Shown: piece by piece, positions 35,696-44,927 of the stretch
How the letters are laid out: each line of letters opens with the position of its first letter
Numbering within the stretch: position 1 is the first letter of the stretch
Notes under the pieces: model-generated
What the model saw: the letters and a program-made list of their open reading frames with translations, nothing else
The model's database searches: none
What the model was told of the DNA's origin: nothing
Position numbers and translations under genes: made by a program
From: Nosocomiicoccus ampullae
Lineage (GTDB): Bacteria; Bacillota; Bacilli; Staphylococcales; Salinicoccaceae
NCBI RefSeq assembly: GCF_019357495.1
Contig: NZ_CP079110.1
Coordinates: 1,240,001 to 1,304,000 of the forward strand
Direction of reading: 5' to 3'
DNA: 64,000 bases

Positions 35696-36343
35696 CTATA
35701 AGTCTTTTTGGTTCCAATCTTGTAAAAATTGTTCAATTCCTTTATCAGTTAACGGATGATCTGTTAACTTTTTAAGTACCTTATATGGAATTGTCGCAAT
35801 ATCTGCACCACTTAACGCTGCACCATGTACATGCCCTTCGTTACGAATGCTCGCTGCGATTATTTCAGTATCGATATTATGAATCACGAAGATATCGTGA
35901 ATATCACGTATTAATTCTAAACCATCTAAACCGATGTCATCTAAACGACCGATAAACGGTGACACATACGTTGCACCTGCACGTGCTGCAGTGAGTGCTT
36001 GTACTGAGTTGAAAATTAACGTCACGTTCGTTTTAATACCCTCTTCAGATAATACTTTTACTGCTTTCATACCTTCCGCACACATCGGTATTTTAACTAC
36101 AATATGTTCATGTAACTTTGCAAGTTCTCTTCCTTCTTCAATCATACCGTCTGCTTCAAGTGAGATGACCTCTCCACTTACAGGGCCATCAACGAGTTCA
36201 CAGATTTCAACTAAACGTTCGTGAAATGAGATGTTTTTCTCTTTTGCGACAAGCGACGGGTTTGTCGTCACTCCGCTTAGCACACCCCATTCATATATTT
36301 CTTTTATTTCATTCATATTTGCTGTATCGATAAAATATTTCAT
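35696..36343 (-). CDS. tal: Transaldolase, short TalC/FSA-like type
   Basis: A 215-residue class I aldolase of the small transaldolase family. It begins [20 protein letters not shown] and has the Schiff-base lysine in [12 protein letters not shown], then [14 protein letters not shown] and [13 protein letters not shown]. It serves the non-oxidative pentose phosphate pathway. I choose the ATG at 36343; the frame is open further upstream to 36436, but those codons read like a leader. AAAGGAG lies 12 bases before the start, a somewhat long spacing. Bacillus has fbaA next to tal; none is present here. Confidence 0.93.
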   Translation of the reverse strand: MKYFIDTANMNEIKEIYEWGVLSGVTTNPSLVAKEKNISFHERLVEICELVDGPVSGEVISLEADGMIEEGRELAKLHEHIVVKIPMCAEGMKAVKVLSEEGIKTNVTLIFNSVQALTAARAGATYVSPFIGRLDDIGLDGLELIRDIHDIFVIHNIDTEIIAASIRNEGHVHGAALSGADIATIPYKVLKKLTDHPLTDKGIEQFLQDWNQKDL

Positions 36344-36459
36344 TACTTTTGTGTTCTCCTTTTCACATATATATATTGTCATTATAGATAAGTATTTCTT
36401 ACTCTTCAACGAATACAACATGTTACGATATAACAAACGATTTAATTAAAGGAGTTATT

Positions 36460-36975
36460 ATGGATAAAATACTACACACTCAAATGACAAATATATTTAA
36501 TAATATAGAACATCAAGAAGAAGAAATAGAAATTGCTGCACGACTACTTGCTCAAGCAGTGATGTCTGAAGGTAATATTTTACTTAAAACTTTTAATGAG
36601 GCATCATATTTTAAAGATTATTTTTTAAATAATGAAGAAAGTCTTTCGTCAATTCGACCGTTAAATTCAATAGATGAAATCACAACACCTGATCGTCTTT
36701 TAATCATTACAAAAGAATATACTGATGAGGTGAGAACATTTATCGATCAGCTAGATGAAAAATTTATCGACTACGTTTTAATTTCAAATACGACAAAAGA
36801 CAATAAAGAAGAGTTACAAGAAAAACATCACTTTATCGACCTTTCATCTAAACGAAAGCTTGTACCGATGCCTGACTTTGAGCGCGTGTTAAACCCTTAC
36901 GGTACTGCGCTATTATTCATTTACTATCACTTATATATATTAATTGAAGAGATGACGAATCCTAAATATGAATAA
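36460..36975 (+). CDS. DUF2529 family protein, YwjG-like
   Basis: A 171-residue protein resembling the YwjG/DUF2529 family, which sits beside pyrG and fba in Bacillus and Staphylococcus. It looks like a SIS-type alpha/beta domain: an N-terminal helix with HQEEEIEIAARLLAQAV, a Rossmann-like middle with DRLLIITKEYTDEV, and FVLISNT-like strands. No catalytic residues can be named. AAAGGAG precedes the ATG. It overlaps the next gene by 8 bases. Confidence 0.82.
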   Translation: MDKILHTQMTNIFNNIEHQEEEIEIAARLLAQAVMSEGNILLKTFNEASYFKDYFLNNEESLSSIRPLNSIDEITTPDRLLIITKEYTDEVRTFIDQLDEKFIDYVLISNTTKDNKEELQEKHHFIDLSSKRKLVPMPDFERVLNPYGTALLFIYYHLYILIEEMTNPKYE

Positions 36976-37519
36976 GTTCGTCGCTTTAGACTTTGAAACC
37001 GCAAATAGAAGTCGCGTGTCGGCATGTAGTATCGGTATGGTTAAAATAGACGGTCAACTTATGACTGAAGAATTTTACACACTTATTAATCCTGAAACTT
37101 ATTTTAGTGAAGGTAATATTAGAGTACACGGCATTACGTATGATGACACGAAACAGTCTCCAATATTTTCTGAAGTTTTTCCTTATATGATGGATTTTAT
37201 TGGGAATTATCCAGTCGTTGCACATAACGCTCGTTTTGATATGAATGTTTTATACCACTCATTACTAAAGTACGAATTAGACATTCCAGAAATGACGTAT
37301 TTTGATAGTGTACTACTCGCTAGGCAAACGATTAAAAACGATAGCTATAGTCTAGACAACTTAATGCGTTACTATAATATAACATTTAATAATCACCATA
37401 ATGCACTTGCTGATGCTAAAGCATGTGCGATGATCACATATCGATTATTGCAGTCGTATTCGTCATTAGACGATTATTTAAACCTCAATAAAAAATATTT
37501 ACACAGATTAAAATATTAA
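36968..37519 (+). CDS. DEDDh 3'-5' exonuclease, DnaQ/RNase T family
   Basis: A 183-residue exonuclease domain. The four acidic residues and His are visible: Asp8 and Glu10 in VALDFETANRS, Asp in VAHNARFDMNVL, and HNALADAKA with His and Asp. A stand-alone DnaQ-like protein of this size may proofread or trim DNA or RNA ends. The exact substrate is unknown. Its ATG overlaps the end of the ywjG-like gene, and it ends in a bidirectional terminator facing pyrG. Confidence 0.88.
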   Translation: MNKFVALDFETANRSRVSACSIGMVKIDGQLMTEEFYTLINPETYFSEGNIRVHGITYDDTKQSPIFSEVFPYMMDFIGNYPVVAHNARFDMNVLYHSLLKYELDIPEMTYFDSVLLARQTIKNDSYSLDNLMRYYNITFNNHHNALADAKACAMITYRLLQSYSSLDDYLNLNKKYLHRLKY

Positions 37520-37543
37520 AACGGCGTGCAGAGCACGCCGTTT
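37518..37543. terminator. Bidirectional terminator between the exonuclease gene and pyrG
   Basis: Eleven-base arms AAACGGCGTGC (37519-37529) and GCACGCCGTTT (37533-37543) with a three-base loop. T-run on the right, A-run on the left. Confidence 0.92.
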
Positions 37544-37544
37544 C

Positions 37545-39173
<1,629 letters not shown>

Positions 39174-39181
39174 CTATAAAT

Positions 39182-39217
39182 AAAAAAATCTCCCTCCCAA
39201 ATGCACTTGGAAAGGAG
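39182..39217 (-). promoter_or_regulatory. pyrG attenuator terminator (CTP-sensing)
   Basis: In the pyrG leader CTCCTTTCC (39209-39217) pairs with GGGAGGGAG (39190-39198) over nine pairs with two G-U wobbles. U7 follows on the minus strand. The transcript starts with GGGCTCC as in Bacillus pyrG. There, low CTP causes extra G addition at the 5' end, and the poly-G tail pairs with the pyrimidine arm to block the terminator. The same parts are present here. Confidence 0.82.
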
Positions 39218-39245
39218 CTCGTTCACTTTTCCCTAATTTAGGGAG

Positions 39246-39283
39246 CCCAATTAAAATAATAGCACGATTTCATGATTTGTCAA
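39246..39283 (-). promoter_or_regulatory. pyrG promoter with GGG start
   Basis: TTGACA (39278-39283), 16-base spacer and TATTAT (39256-39261) on the minus strand, then a seven-base gap to GGG at 39248-39246. The GGG initiation is the feature needed for CTP-sensitive reiterative transcription. Confidence 0.78.
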
Positions 39284-39288
39284 TAAAA

Positions 39289-39765
39289 TTAATACTCTTC
39301 TCCGTCGCCATAATCATCTTCAATCGTATCGCCCTCTTCGATATTTAAATCTGCTGTGTCGATATCCTCGTCATCGATCACTTCATCGATATCTTCATCC
39401 TCTTCAAGGTCTTCTTCAAGCGCTTCTTCATCTTCTTCGAATTCCTCTAAATCATCATCATCGACAACTTCAAATTTATGAACTGTTGGTGCGATTTTGT
39501 CGTTAATATCATCTACTGTAAACCATTTTCTTAGGCCCCAAACACCATCTTCAGTTGAAACGAAGCGACCGTCTGTATTTAAGTCTGTATAGAACTGTAA
39601 AATACGATTTTCAATTTCTTTTTCTGTGTAGCCACCAATTTCTTGGAACTTGTCGATAATCGAATATAAGTCCGTTTCTTTTCCTAATTCTTCTAAGTAA
39701 ATATATGCCATGTCAATAAATGCTTGTTCATCGATCATTTCTTTAGTGAATTCATCTAGTTTCAT
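39289..39765 (-). CDS. rpoE: DNA-directed RNA polymerase delta subunit
   Basis: Firmicute-specific polymerase subunit that increases promoter selectivity and recycling. It has a folded N-terminal domain (about residues 1-90, MKLDEFTKEMIDEQAFIDMA) and a long, very acidic disordered tail of Asp and Glu. I set the start at the ATG at 39765; a longer frame to 39792 has no better site. It lies upstream of pyrG on the same strand, as in Bacillus and Staphylococcus, with pyrG having its own promoter. Confidence 0.95.
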   Translation of the reverse strand: MKLDEFTKEMIDEQAFIDMAYIYLEELGKETDLYSIIDKFQEIGGYTEKEIENRILQFYTDLNTDGRFVSTEDGVWGLRKWFTVDDINDKIAPTVHKFEVVDDDDLEEFEEDEEALEEDLEEDEDIDEVIDDEDIDTADLNIEEGDTIEDDYGDGEEY

Positions 39766-39895
39766 AATTTGACATCCTTTCATACGTTCCATTAAACAAT
39801 AAAAAATATCTTACATTCAATACTAATATAATGCAAGTATTTTTAATAGTGTAGTATATGAATTTTTTATAAGTATTTTGTATAAAATTAAGTGT

Positions 39896-39920
39896 GTTTA
39901 TTTCACTCATTTTAGGGTAA
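39896..39920 (+). promoter_or_regulatory. Sigma-B-type promoter of the BCCT transporter
   Basis: GTTTAT (39896-39901), 13-base spacer and GGGTAA (39915-39920) match the sigma-B pattern GTTTWW-N13-15-GGGWAW seen in staphylococci. It sits about 40 bases before the transporter start. Osmolyte carriers of this family (OpuD) are under sigma-B in Bacillus, which agrees. Confidence 0.62.
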
Positions 39921-39959
39921 GCTATTAAGCAAGTTATATAAATGAGGAGGAAACAATGC

Positions 39960-41543
39960 GTGACAAATAAAAACGCCACTGAAAGTAGACAGAAAAAAGC
40001 TCCTAAACTTAACCTCGGAATAGTGTTTTGGACTTCGGCAATTATAATTGTCGGTGCGTCACTTATTGCAATGATAATACCAAAACAATTCCAAGCAGCT
40101 TCTGAAGCTGTTTATGCGGTTATTTCTCAGAATTTTACGTGGTTCTTTTTACTACTTGTATTTGGATTTGGTGTGCTACTTATTTTCTTAGCACTATCAC
40201 CATACGGTCGTATTAAACTCGGTGACGATGATTCAGAACCAGAATTCGCATTTTGGCCATGGATCGGAATGCTATTCTCAAGTGGTCTTGGTGTAGGTCT
40301 CGTATTCTTCGGGGTCGCTGAACCAATGCAACACTTCGTTGAAGCACCATTTTTAGGTGGACCAGTTCAAGATGCTGAAGCGGCGAGAATCGCAATGGGT
40401 TACACATATTTCCACTGGGGAATTTCACAGTGGTCAATTTTCGGGGTCGCTGGACTTGCGATTGGGTATTTCCAGTACCGAAAAAATCGTGACGGACTAG
40501 TTTCAACGTCACTCGAACCATTATTTGGTTTTAATTACAACCAAAAGAGTAGAAACGCTATCGATATTTTAGCAATCATCGCAACAATTACAGGAATGGC
40601 AACATCCGTTGGTCTTGGTATTTTACAAATGGACGGTGGGTTAAACCATGCATTCGGTTTACCACAAGGTCCTGTGACTCAAATTGTTTTAACAGTCGCT
40701 ATGATAACTATATTTATTTTATCGACTGTAACGGGATTAGAAAAAGGAATGAAATTCTTTAGTACATTAAACATGGTACTTGCTTTATTCCTCACAGTAT
40801 TTATGATTTTCTTCGGTCCGTTTAGCTTTATTATGGAGTCAATCGTATTAGGTATCGGAGACTATATTTCAAACTATGTTTCATACTCATTACGTGCAGA
40901 ACCTTATAATAATAGAGATTGGACAAGAGAATGGACAGTATTCTACTGGGCATGGGTAATCGCTTGGAGTCCATTTATCGGATCATTTGTTGCTCGAGTA
41001 TCACGTGGTCGTACAATTCGTGAATACGTCGCGGGAATTTTAATCGTACCGCCGATTCTATCATTCTTATGGGTAGGTGCACTTGGTGGTACAGCAATTT
41101 ACTCAGACTTATTTAAAAACACAGATATCGCTTCAATCGTTCAAGAAGATGAAACACGCGCATTATTTGAGCTATTCAATACGATGCCATTTACTACACT
41201 CACTTCAATTGTAGCTATTTTACTCATCTTCTTATTCTTAGTAACATCTGCTGACTCTGCGACATTTATCGTTTCAGGGATGAGTTTAGGTGATACCGAG
41301 AACCCTCCACTACGCATGAAAGTGTTATGGGGTGTGTTACTCGGAGTACTTACAATTGCGTTAATTATTGCAGGTGGACTTACGAGTCTACAAGCAGCAA
41401 GTTTACTTGCCGGACTGCCGTTTGCGATTGTGCTTATATTAATGATTTTCAGTGTACTGAGAAGTATACGTAGAGAACCAAACAAAGCGCTCGCTAGACG
41501 TCGCCACAGTGATAACGCAAAAGAAGAGCATAAACAATATTAA
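39960..41543 (+). CDS. BCCT-family osmolyte transporter (betaine/choline/ectoine type)
   Basis: A transporter of about 527 residues with twelve membrane helices. Family segments are FWPWIGMLFSSGLGVGLVFF near residue 105 and YWAWVIAWSPFIGSFVARVS near residue 330, with the aromatic substrate-binding stretch. It probably imports glycine betaine or a related compatible solute with sodium. An ATG at 39942 lies in the AGGAGG site, so I use the GTG at 39960, nine bases after it. The tail is short and basic. The exact substrate cannot be read from the sequence. Confidence 0.93.
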   Translation: MTNKNATESRQKKAPKLNLGIVFWTSAIIIVGASLIAMIIPKQFQAASEAVYAVISQNFTWFFLLLVFGFGVLLIFLALSPYGRIKLGDDDSEPEFAFWPWIGMLFSSGLGVGLVFFGVAEPMQHFVEAPFLGGPVQDAEAARIAMGYTYFHWGISQWSIFGVAGLAIGYFQYRKNRDGLVSTSLEPLFGFNYNQKSRNAIDILAIIATITGMATSVGLGILQMDGGLNHAFGLPQGPVTQIVLTVAMITIFILSTVTGLEKGMKFFSTLNMVLALFLTVFMIFFGPFSFIMESIVLGIGDYISNYVSYSLRAEPYNNRDWTREWTVFYWAWVIAWSPFIGSFVARVSRGRTIREYVAGILIVPPILSFLWVGALGGTAIYSDLFKNTDIASIVQEDETRALFELFNTMPFTTLTSIVAILLIFLFLVTSADSATFIVSGMSLGDTENPPLRMKVLWGVLLGVLTIALIIAGGLTSLQAASLLAGLPFAIVLILMIFSVLRSIRREPNKALARRRHSDNAKEEHKQY

Positions 41544-41564
41544 TTGAATAAAATTTAATATATT

Positions 41565-41599
41565 TTTAGCACCCATCATGTAGTATAATGGGTGCTAAA
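41565..41599 (+). terminator. Terminator-like hairpin between the BCCT gene and coaW
   Basis: Twelve-base arms TTTAGCACCCAT (41565-41576) and ATGGGTGCTAAA (41588-41599) enclose an 11-base loop. The following T-run is weak (TTTATG). A TATAAT lies in the loop and right arm (41584-41589) and could be a -10 for coaW. Confidence 0.55.
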
Positions 41600-41622
41600 T
41601 TTATGTATGTTGGAGGAAAATT

Positions 41623-42438
41623 ATGAGAATCGGGATTGACGCTGGTGGAACACTAACAAAAGTTGTAACACAAAATGACGACGGAAGCTTTCATTATGAA
41701 AGCCGTCCATCAAAAGAAATTGACACACTAATCGAAGAGTTAAATAAACTAGATAATGTTACGTTATATTTAACTGGTGGCGGTAGTGTTTATATTTCAG
41801 AAAATGTAAAACACGAGACGCATTTACAAATTGAATTTGATGCGGCGTATACTGGCCTTACTTATTTAATGAAAAAACAAAATATCGATTTAGACCGATT
41901 TGTTTACTTAAATATCGGGACAGGAACAAGTTTTCACGTCGTTGAAAATAACACACAGCGCCGCGTTGGGGGTACAGGAATCGGAGGCGGTACATTAATG
42001 GGCTTATCACAACTATTAACAGGTTATGAAACATTTGAGAAAATCGTTGAAACTGCCAGAAAAGGAAACCGTGACACGCTAGATTTAAAAGTAAAACACA
42101 TTTTTAAAGATGGTCCAATTCCAAAACCGTTAACTCCTGATTTAACCGCGAGTAACTTCGCACGTGTCGAACCGCATCACCATAAGACCGCTTCAGATGC
42201 TGACAAACTCGCATCCGTCATTGGCATGGTTGCTGAAGGTGCGATTTCATTCGGTGTTACACTCGCTCAAGGTTTTAAAACGAATGACCTCGTATTAATC
42301 GGTTCAACGTTAAAAGATAATGACGTGATGCAGTCAGTCATCCATAGCTACGGATCACTTAAAGGTATTCAACCGCATATTATTGAAAATGGTGAATATA
42401 GCGGTGCGCTTGGTGCGATTTTAGTTACAGAACAATAA
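41623..42438 (+). CDS. coaW: Type II pantothenate kinase
   Basis: First step of CoA synthesis, staphylococcal type that is not inhibited by CoA. It has 271 residues with the ASKHA-fold phosphate loop GIDAGGTLTKVV, the LTGGGSVYI and EFDAAYTGL segments, NIGTGTSFHVV and RRVGGTGIGGGTLMGL. It is alignable end to end with staphylococcal CoaW. Its last 14 bases overlap the end of the convergent ABC ATPase gene. Confidence 0.93.
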   Translation: MRIGIDAGGTLTKVVTQNDDGSFHYESRPSKEIDTLIEELNKLDNVTLYLTGGGSVYISENVKHETHLQIEFDAAYTGLTYLMKKQNIDLDRFVYLNIGTGTSFHVVENNTQRRVGGTGIGGGTLMGLSQLLTGYETFEKIVETARKGNRDTLDLKVKHIFKDGPIPKPLTPDLTASNFARVEPHHHKTASDADKLASVIGMVAEGAISFGVTLAQGFKTNDLVLIGSTLKDNDVMQSVIHSYGSLKGIQPHIIENGEYSGALGAILVTEQ

Positions 42439-43105
42439 GCCGTTTACCGTTGTACGTTGTAATTTCAATTGGTACGTTAAAAACATCTGATAAATCATCT
42501 GCAGTGATATCATTTGGCAAGGTCGTCATGTTGACCTTGCCTTTTTTCATACCAAAAATCTTATCTGCATAACTTAGAACTAGTGATAAGTCATGCACAT
42601 TTAAAATAACTACCCGTTCTTTAGATAACTCTTTTATATATTGAAACATCTCTTTTTTATATTTAATATCTAATCCTTGTTCAATTTCATCGAGTATTAA
42701 TATTGGTTTGTTTTCAAGTATAGCTTGGACAAACGCTGCACGTTTAAACTCACCACCAGAAACATTTAAACAAGATAAGTTTTTAAGGTGATATAAATCA
42801 AACTGTTTTAATAAATCATCACTATTTTGACCACTCGTTAACTCTGTGAAGTCTTTAATGGTCATGTCTGGTCGATTTAAATTTTGTGGTAAATACGTAA
42901 CATCTTTATTTAAGACGAGCTGCTCATTGTTAAATAAAACGTTTCTATGCTTAAATTCATAGCCAATGATGCCGTTTAATAACGTACTTTTTCCACTACC
43001 ATTTCCACCGATTATCATGTTAATCCCTTTTTGAAAAGATAAATTATGAACGTCTAAATCAAAATTAGTATAGTGAACAGACAATTCTTTTATAAAAAGT
43101 TCCAT
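42425..43105 (-). CDS. ABC transporter ATP-binding protein, orphan
   Basis: A 226-residue ATPase with Walker A GGNGSGKST near residue 34, a short signature NVSGGEFKRAAF, Walker B PILILDEIEQGLD and the switch His in LNVHDLSLVLSYADKIF. It looks most like the iron-complex or metal importer type, but no permease or binding protein is adjacent. The ATG at 43105 has no ribosome binding site and lies only a few bases after the OsmC terminator hairpin. It might be leaderless or poorly translated. The substrate cannot be inferred. Confidence 0.85.
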   Translation of the reverse strand: MELFIKELSVHYTNFDLDVHNLSFQKGINMIIGGNGSGKSTLLNGIIGYEFKHRNVLFNNEQLVLNKDVTYLPQNLNRPDMTIKDFTELTSGQNSDDLLKQFDLYHLKNLSCLNVSGGEFKRAAFVQAILENKPILILDEIEQGLDIKYKKEMFQYIKELSKERVVILNVHDLSLVLSYADKIFGMKKGKVNMTTLPNDITADDLSDVFNVPIEITTYNGKRLIVL

Positions 43106-43109
43106 ATGT

Positions 43110-43139
43110 AAAAATAAACTGAAGTTGCCTTCAGTTTAT
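43110..43139 (-). terminator. Terminator overlapping the OsmC stop
   Basis: Eleven-base arms (43114-43124 and 43129-43139) with loop TTGC contain the stop codon of the OsmC gene. U-rich tail on the minus strand. The next gene starts at 43105, immediately after. Confidence 0.8.
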
Positions 43140-43552
43140 AATTCTTCTCCGTTATAAATCACTTTAACGTGGCTATTTGCTTTTAATGAGTTAATTGCCG
43201 AGCAGTATTTTTCATGACTTAACTCGACTGCTCGTTTAATATGTTTACCATCAATACTTCCTTTAGCAGTCACTGTAATCGCGACATCTGTAAAGTATTT
43301 TGGAAATTCCTCATTTTGATCTGCATCTACATGAATTTCAATTGAATCCACCCCATCAATACGATGACGAATAAAATTGTTAATGTCGATGCCCATACAA
43401 CCTGCGACTCCGTGAAGTAACATTTCCATTGGTGAAGGTGCTTTACCTTCTCCACCTGCTTTAACGCCCGCATCCATAACGACAGAATGTCCACTGTTAA
43501 CTCCGACAGATTCATAAGACAATCCGTCATTCCATTTTGCTTTAACTTCCAT
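43136..43552 (-). CDS. OsmC-family peroxide reductase-like protein
   Basis: A 138-residue OsmC/Ohr-fold protein. The two conserved Cys are in GVAGCMGIDI near residue 52 and EKYCSAINSLK near residue 117, the usual peroxidatic and resolving positions. Proteins of this family reduce organic hydroperoxides, often using lipoylated or thiol partners. It lies next to the lipoate/ADP-ribosylation cluster, separated by the OYE gene; a link to lipoyl-dependent peroxide reduction is an inference. Confidence 0.88.
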   Translation of the reverse strand: MEVKAKWNDGLSYESVGVNSGHSVVMDAGVKAGGEGKAPSPMEMLLHGVAGCMGIDINNFIRHRIDGVDSIEIHVDADQNEEFPKYFTDVAITVTAKGSIDGKHIKRAVELSHEKYCSAINSLKANSHVKVIYNGEEL

Positions 43553-43615
43553 TGATTATCCCTACTTTCTTCAGTCAGTATAATTCATACCCTTTAAATT
43601 TTTAAATATTTTTGC

Positions 43616-44806
43616 TCATTCTTTTTCGTCAGCGAGTCTTCTTAATTCATCGCGTGTATCTTTTGGTAATCCTTCTCCATAGTCCATCATTCTCACGATA
43701 TCTTTAAATGCTGCTTGTGGTATTTTTAAATCGTTTAATTCATCGATTTCAAACTGTAAAGTAATCTCATCTTCGTTACCCGCTTCTAACTTTTTAACAA
43801 AATCCGGTTCAGTAATAAATGGACTCGACATGCCGACCATATCTCCAAACTGTAGCGCTTCTAATGCTTTTTCTGGAGTATTAATACCACCTGTGACCAT
43901 TAATGGTATTTTACCTTTGACATGTTCGTAGACAATTTTATTGACATACTCGCCCTCGTTTTTACCTTCAGCACGTACTGTTGCTTTATAAATATTTCTA
44001 CCCCAACTTGCGATCGCAAGATAATCTAGCGGACGGATTTTTTCAAGTGCGTCGACAAACTGTAAAAATTCTTCAACAGTATAGCCAACATCACTTCCTC
44101 TTGTTTCTTCAGGTGTTCCTCTAAACCCTAACATAAAACCTTCTGGCGCATGTTTTTTAACCACGTCAGCGACAGCTTCATATACTTCTAAACCAAATCT
44201 TGAACGATTTTCTAAACTATCGTTACCGTATGCATCATCACGTTCATTAGAAAATTTTGAGAAAAATGTTTGAATTAAAAGACGCTGTGCCGCTGACACT
44301 TCAACGCCGTCAAATCCTGCTTCAATCGCACGTTTAGTCGCGTCTCTATAGTTTTCAATCACCATATCGATTTTACGTTTAGACATCGGTAATACTTGGT
44401 GCTTTACTGGTACATTTAACTCCATAAAACTCGGCCCGTATACAACACCTAAGTCCAAAATCGCTTGGTTTGCAAATCGTCCGGCATGTGTCAGTTGTAA
44501 AATTGCTTTACCGCCAGACTTTTTCATTGAGTCCGCAAGTCTTTTTAAACCGTCGATTTTTTTATCATCTGCGACACTGTAGCCATATTCAAAGAGTTGC
44601 CCGTAAGGCTCGATGTACGCTGCACCTGTAACGAGAATCGGTGCTGAGTCACTACGTCTTTCATGGTATAGGACGTCTTCAGTTGTCACTTCACCATCTT
44701 TTGTCGATGAATTAGTAATCATCGGTGATAGGACAAAGCGGTTGTTGATGACGTCACCATTTGGCATTTTAAAATCTTCAAATAATGGTTTGAATTTTTC
44801 GTTCAT
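43616..44806 (-). CDS. NADH:flavin oxidoreductase, old yellow enzyme family
   Basis: FMN-dependent (beta/alpha)8-barrel oxidoreductase of about 396 residues. It has FVLSPMITNSSTKDG near residue 30, LQLTHAGRFA and the catalytic-site GFDGVEVSAAQRLLIQTFFS near residue 175; the usual family pattern is GFDGVEIHGAH, and His is replaced here. It ends with the LMVTGGI flavin segment. The start is one of two adjacent ATGs after AAGGAG; 44806 has seven-base spacing. In S. aureus an OYE gene belongs to the SirTM lipoylation operon; here it is divergent from that run. Confidence 0.88.
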   Translation of the reverse strand: MNEKFKPLFEDFKMPNGDVINNRFVLSPMITNSSTKDGEVTTEDVLYHERRSDSAPILVTGAAYIEPYGQLFEYGYSVADDKKIDGLKRLADSMKKSGGKAILQLTHAGRFANQAILDLGVVYGPSFMELNVPVKHQVLPMSKRKIDMVIENYRDATKRAIEAGFDGVEVSAAQRLLIQTFFSKFSNERDDAYGNDSLENRSRFGLEVYEAVADVVKKHAPEGFMLGFRGTPEETRGSDVGYTVEEFLQFVDALEKIRPLDYLAIASWGRNIYKATVRAEGKNEGEYVNKIVYEHVKGKIPLMVTGGINTPEKALEALQFGDMVGMSSPFITEPDFVKKLEAGNEDEITLQFEIDELNDLKIPQAAFKDIVRMMDYGEGLPKDTRDELRRLADEKE

Positions 44807-44861
44807 CATAATACTCCTTATATCGTAGTTATTATCGTTAAGCATAACACATTAACTTTCT

Positions 44862-44890
44862 TTGACTATAAAATACACTGCCATTATAAT
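44862..44890 (+). promoter_or_regulatory. Promoter of the LLM oxidoreductase/gcvH-L operon
   Basis: TTGACT (44862-44867), 17-base spacer and TATAAT (44885-44890) on the plus strand, about 40 bases before the gene. It has a perfect -10 and a near-perfect -35. Confidence 0.7.
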
Positions 44891-44927
44891 AATAGTTGCT
44901 TGACGAATTATTTTAAATTGAGAAGGA

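Noticed and set aside
39340-39480. Short-period repeats of GAA/GAT type in rpoE
   Set aside because: They encode the normal acidic tail of the delta subunit and are not a separate repeat element.
39942-39959. ATG at 39942 as start of the BCCT transporter
   Set aside because: It lies inside the AGGAGG ribosome binding site; the GTG at 39960 has proper spacing.
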